Below are positions 6,016 to 7,616 of a DNA stretch of 7,616 nt, in pieces; position 1 is the first letter of the stretch; each line of letters opens with the position of its first letter. A program made the position numbers and the translations under genes. The notes under the pieces are model-generated. The model was not told where the DNA came from. It was given only the letters and a program-made list of their open reading frames with translations, and searched no databases. The stretch lies in assembly GCA_017419895.1 (NCBI GenBank), contig JAFOKI010000259.1:1-7616 (forward strand), in the 5' to 3' direction. This DNA is from Eubacterium sp. (GTDB lineage: Bacteria; Bacillota; Clostridia; Peptostreptococcales; Anaerovoracaceae).

Positions 6016-6885
6016 TTGACGAAACTCACGGAAAAACTGTTTGGCGGGATTGAAATGACTTGGCTGAAGGTCATACTTCTTGCGGTAGGGACAGCGATTG
6101 TCACAGCTGTTTTCCTGATATTTCCCGTGTTCCGGAACACGTCGTTCGAGCGCATGGGAGTACACCTCGAAGCGTGGTTCCTCTTTGCGATAATAATCAT
6201 GTCGAACTGCAAGAAGCCGCTTGAGTCTGCTGTCAAGACATTTGTGTTCTTCCTCGTCAGTCAGCCGCTCATCTATCTGATCCAGGTCCCGTTCACGGAG
6301 CTGGGCTGGGGGATTTTCGGATACTACAAGTATTGGTTCATCGCGACGCTTCTTACTTTTCCGATGGCATTTATCGGCTGGTACATAACGAGAAAAGACT
6401 GGCTTTCACTTATAATAATCCTGCCTGTGCTCGGATTTCTGGGGTATACAGCCCTTGAAGCGTTCAGCTTTACTTCGATGCATTTTCCGTACCACCTCGT
6501 GACAGCACTGTTCTGCGTACTCCAGATACTGCTTTATTTAGCTGCGTTTACTTCGGACAAGCGGCAGGTGATAATAGGTATACTCGTTCCCGTAGTTGCC
6601 GCGGCGGCGATATTTCTAAGGTCGCCCGGGATCGACATCAACGGCACGAATTTCCTGCCGGACGATCCCGTGCTCACTGAACAGGCGGTAGTTGAGACTG
6701 ATGGCTCGGGACTCGCCGAGATAAGCATAGCGTCAACAGGTGAATCCAGCATGATAGGTATTCGCGCAAAAGAGTACGGCACCATGGAATTCACGATAAA
6801 AGACGGTGACGCAGAATACCCGTATACACTTGAGCTTTACGAAGACGAAGGCGGCCATCCGCAGATAAGAATTACGCCGCGCTAA
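6016..6885 (+). CDS. Uncharacterised multi-pass membrane protein with extracytoplasmic C-terminal domain
   Basis: I do not recognise the family. If read from the TTG at 6016, the protein has 289 residues with about seven hydrophobic helices (roughly 16-38, 49-64, 71-93, 100-122, 129-149, 158-178 and 184-202). A polar, beta-rich tail of about 87 residues follows (203-289) and is probably outside the cell. The basic loops, such as ITRKDW and SDKRQ, fit alternating topology. The start is uncertain. TTG 6016 has no ribosome binding site. ATG 6055 (residue 14) has only a weak GGCGGG before it. An ATG at 5987, with AAAGGA at 5971-5976 and a spacing of 10 bases, is out of frame by one base and stops at 6017. 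One extra A in the A7 run at 6005-6011 would join it to this frame. The gene lies 55 bp after the DUF523 gene and 3 bp before the EamA gene. Confidence 0.75.
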   Translation: MTKLTEKLFGGIEMTWLKVILLAVGTAIVTAVFLIFPVFRNTSFERMGVHLEAWFLFAIIIMSNCKKPLESAVKTFVFFLVSQPLIYLIQVPFTELGWGIFGYYKYWFIATLLTFPMAFIGWYITRKDWLSLIIILPVLGFLGYTALEAFSFTSMHFPYHLVTALFCVLQILLYLAAFTSDKRQVIIGILVPVVAAAAIFLRSPGIDINGTNFLPDDPVLTEQAVVETDGSGLAEISIASTGESSMIGIRAKEYGTMEFTIKDGDAEYPYTLELYEDEGGHPQIRITPR

Positions 6886-6888
6886 AAA

Positions 6889-7616
6889 ATGGAACCAAAC
6901 AAAGAGACTGCAACTAATAATTGGAAAACCGCGGGAGTTCCGCTCTCCATGGTCATATTCGGTACCATTGGAGTAATCAGGAGGAATATCACTGTTTCGT
7001 CGCCCGCCCTTGCTTTTCTCAGGGGCGTGATCGGGACAGTGTTCCTCTTTTCCTATGCGGCAGTCCGCCGGAAATTTTCGGGTGACCGTCTGACAAAGCC
7101 GGTACTGGCGCTCCTCATCTTTTCCGGCGCGCTGATAGGACTCAACTGGGTCCTTCTTTTCGAAGCATACAGGTATACGTCTGTCGCCGTGGCGACGCTT
7201 TGTTATTACATGCAGCCGACCATCGTGATCATGCTCTCTCCGCTCCTGTTCCGCGAAAAACTCACGCCAACGAAACTGGTATGCGCCGCAGCCGCGGTCA
7301 TCGGGATGGTTCTGGTCTCGGGTGTGACAGGCGCAGCAGGCGCGGAGACCGGGAACGCAAAAGGTGTACTGCTCGGTCTCGGAGCCGCAGCTCTTTATGC
7401 GACCGTTGTGATCATTAACAAAAAAATGCCGCAGGTCGACGCGTACAAGAAGACTGTCGCGCAGCTCGCGTCAGCAGCGCTCGTGCTGCTGCCGTATCTG
7501 GCAGTGACCGGAAATCTCGGTGTCTCAGGCGCCGGCGCTCGCGACATAGTCCTTATCCTGATCATGGGCATCGTCCACACGGGGCTTGCGTACCTCCTGT
7601 ATTTCGGCGGTATGGA
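6889..7616 (+). CDS. EamA/DMT-family permease, partial (right edge)
   Basis: 242 codons are open from the ATG at 6889 to the edge of the window. The protein is a chain of hydrophobic helices arranged as two EamA repeats. The first is at about 15-145, with the characteristic FEAYRYTSVAVATLCYYMQP (91-110) and FREKLTPTKL (121-130) followed by a closing helix to VLVSG. The second starts at about 157 (KGVLLGLGAAALYATVVIINKK) and is cut after YLLYFGGM. Members of the drug/metabolite transporter superfamily export or import small metabolites such as amino acids, and the substrate is not predictable here. About 50-60 residues are expected to be missing. No clear ribosome binding site precedes the ATG, which lies 3 bp after the stop of the membrane protein gene, so translation is probably coupled. 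Confidence 0.9.
   Translation, partial: MEPNKETATNNWKTAGVPLSMVIFGTIGVIRRNITVSSPALAFLRGVIGTVFLFSYAAVRRKFSGDRLTKPVLALLIFSGALIGLNWVLLFEAYRYTSVAVATLCYYMQPTIVIMLSPLLFREKLTPTKLVCAAAAVIGMVLVSGVTGAAGAETGNAKGVLLGLGAAALYATVVIINKKMPQVDAYKKTVAQLASAALVLLPYLAVTGNLGVSGAGARDIVLILIMGIVHTGLAYLLYFGGM

Noticed and set aside
1..7616. Mobile element, CRISPR or prophage origin of the channel pair
   Set aside because: No transposase, integrase, terminal repeats, tRNA or spacer array is visible, so a defence-island setting is not supported within this window.

Overview
The window looks like an ordinary bacterial chromosome segment with roughly balanced base composition, tightly packed genes and clear GGAGG-type ribosome binding sites. 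The gene content is a maltose/galactoside-type O-acetyltransferase, a DUF523 protein, an EamA permease and small esterase and methyltransferase genes with gaps of 3 to 55 bp. This best fits an anaerobic, Clostridia-like Firmicute, but that is an inference from gene style and no phylogenetic marker is present. I see no rRNA, tRNA, CRISPR array, transposase or attachment site.

Left half, minus strand (3406 down to 1, running off the left edge): two genes overlap by 4 bp (ATGA) and encode distantly related, membrane-anchored proteins. The upstream gene (1841-3406) has a two-helix potassium-channel pore with an intact TTVGYGD filter, a cytoplasmic pair of Rossmann/RCK-like domains and a C-terminal ryanodine-receptor homology (RyR) domain. 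The downstream gene (1-1844) has the same overall plan: membrane N-terminus, two Rossmann-like domains, a conserved linker and an RyR domain. It lacks a recognisable selectivity filter but keeps an intact GxGxxG nucleotide-binding loop. I infer that they form one hetero-oligomeric, ligand-gated channel in which pore and sensor functions are divided between the subunits. This is the most interesting system in the window.

Middle (3407-3555): a 149 bp AT-rich divergent intergenic region holds a good sigma-70-type promoter for the rightward genes and small inverted repeats.

Right half, plus strand (3556 to the right edge): a run of six closely spaced genes that probably forms one operon. In order they are a hexapeptide-repeat sugar O-acetyltransferase, a SAM-dependent methyltransferase resembling glycine/sarcosine N-methyltransferases, a small alpha/beta-hydrolase esterase, a DUF523 (TudS-like) protein, an uncharacterised multi-pass membrane protein with an outside C-terminal domain, and an EamA/DMT-family permease cut by the right edge. 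They do not form an obvious single pathway. The membrane protein has an odd 5' end: a better-placed ATG lies upstream but is one base out of frame, with a run of seven A residues between.
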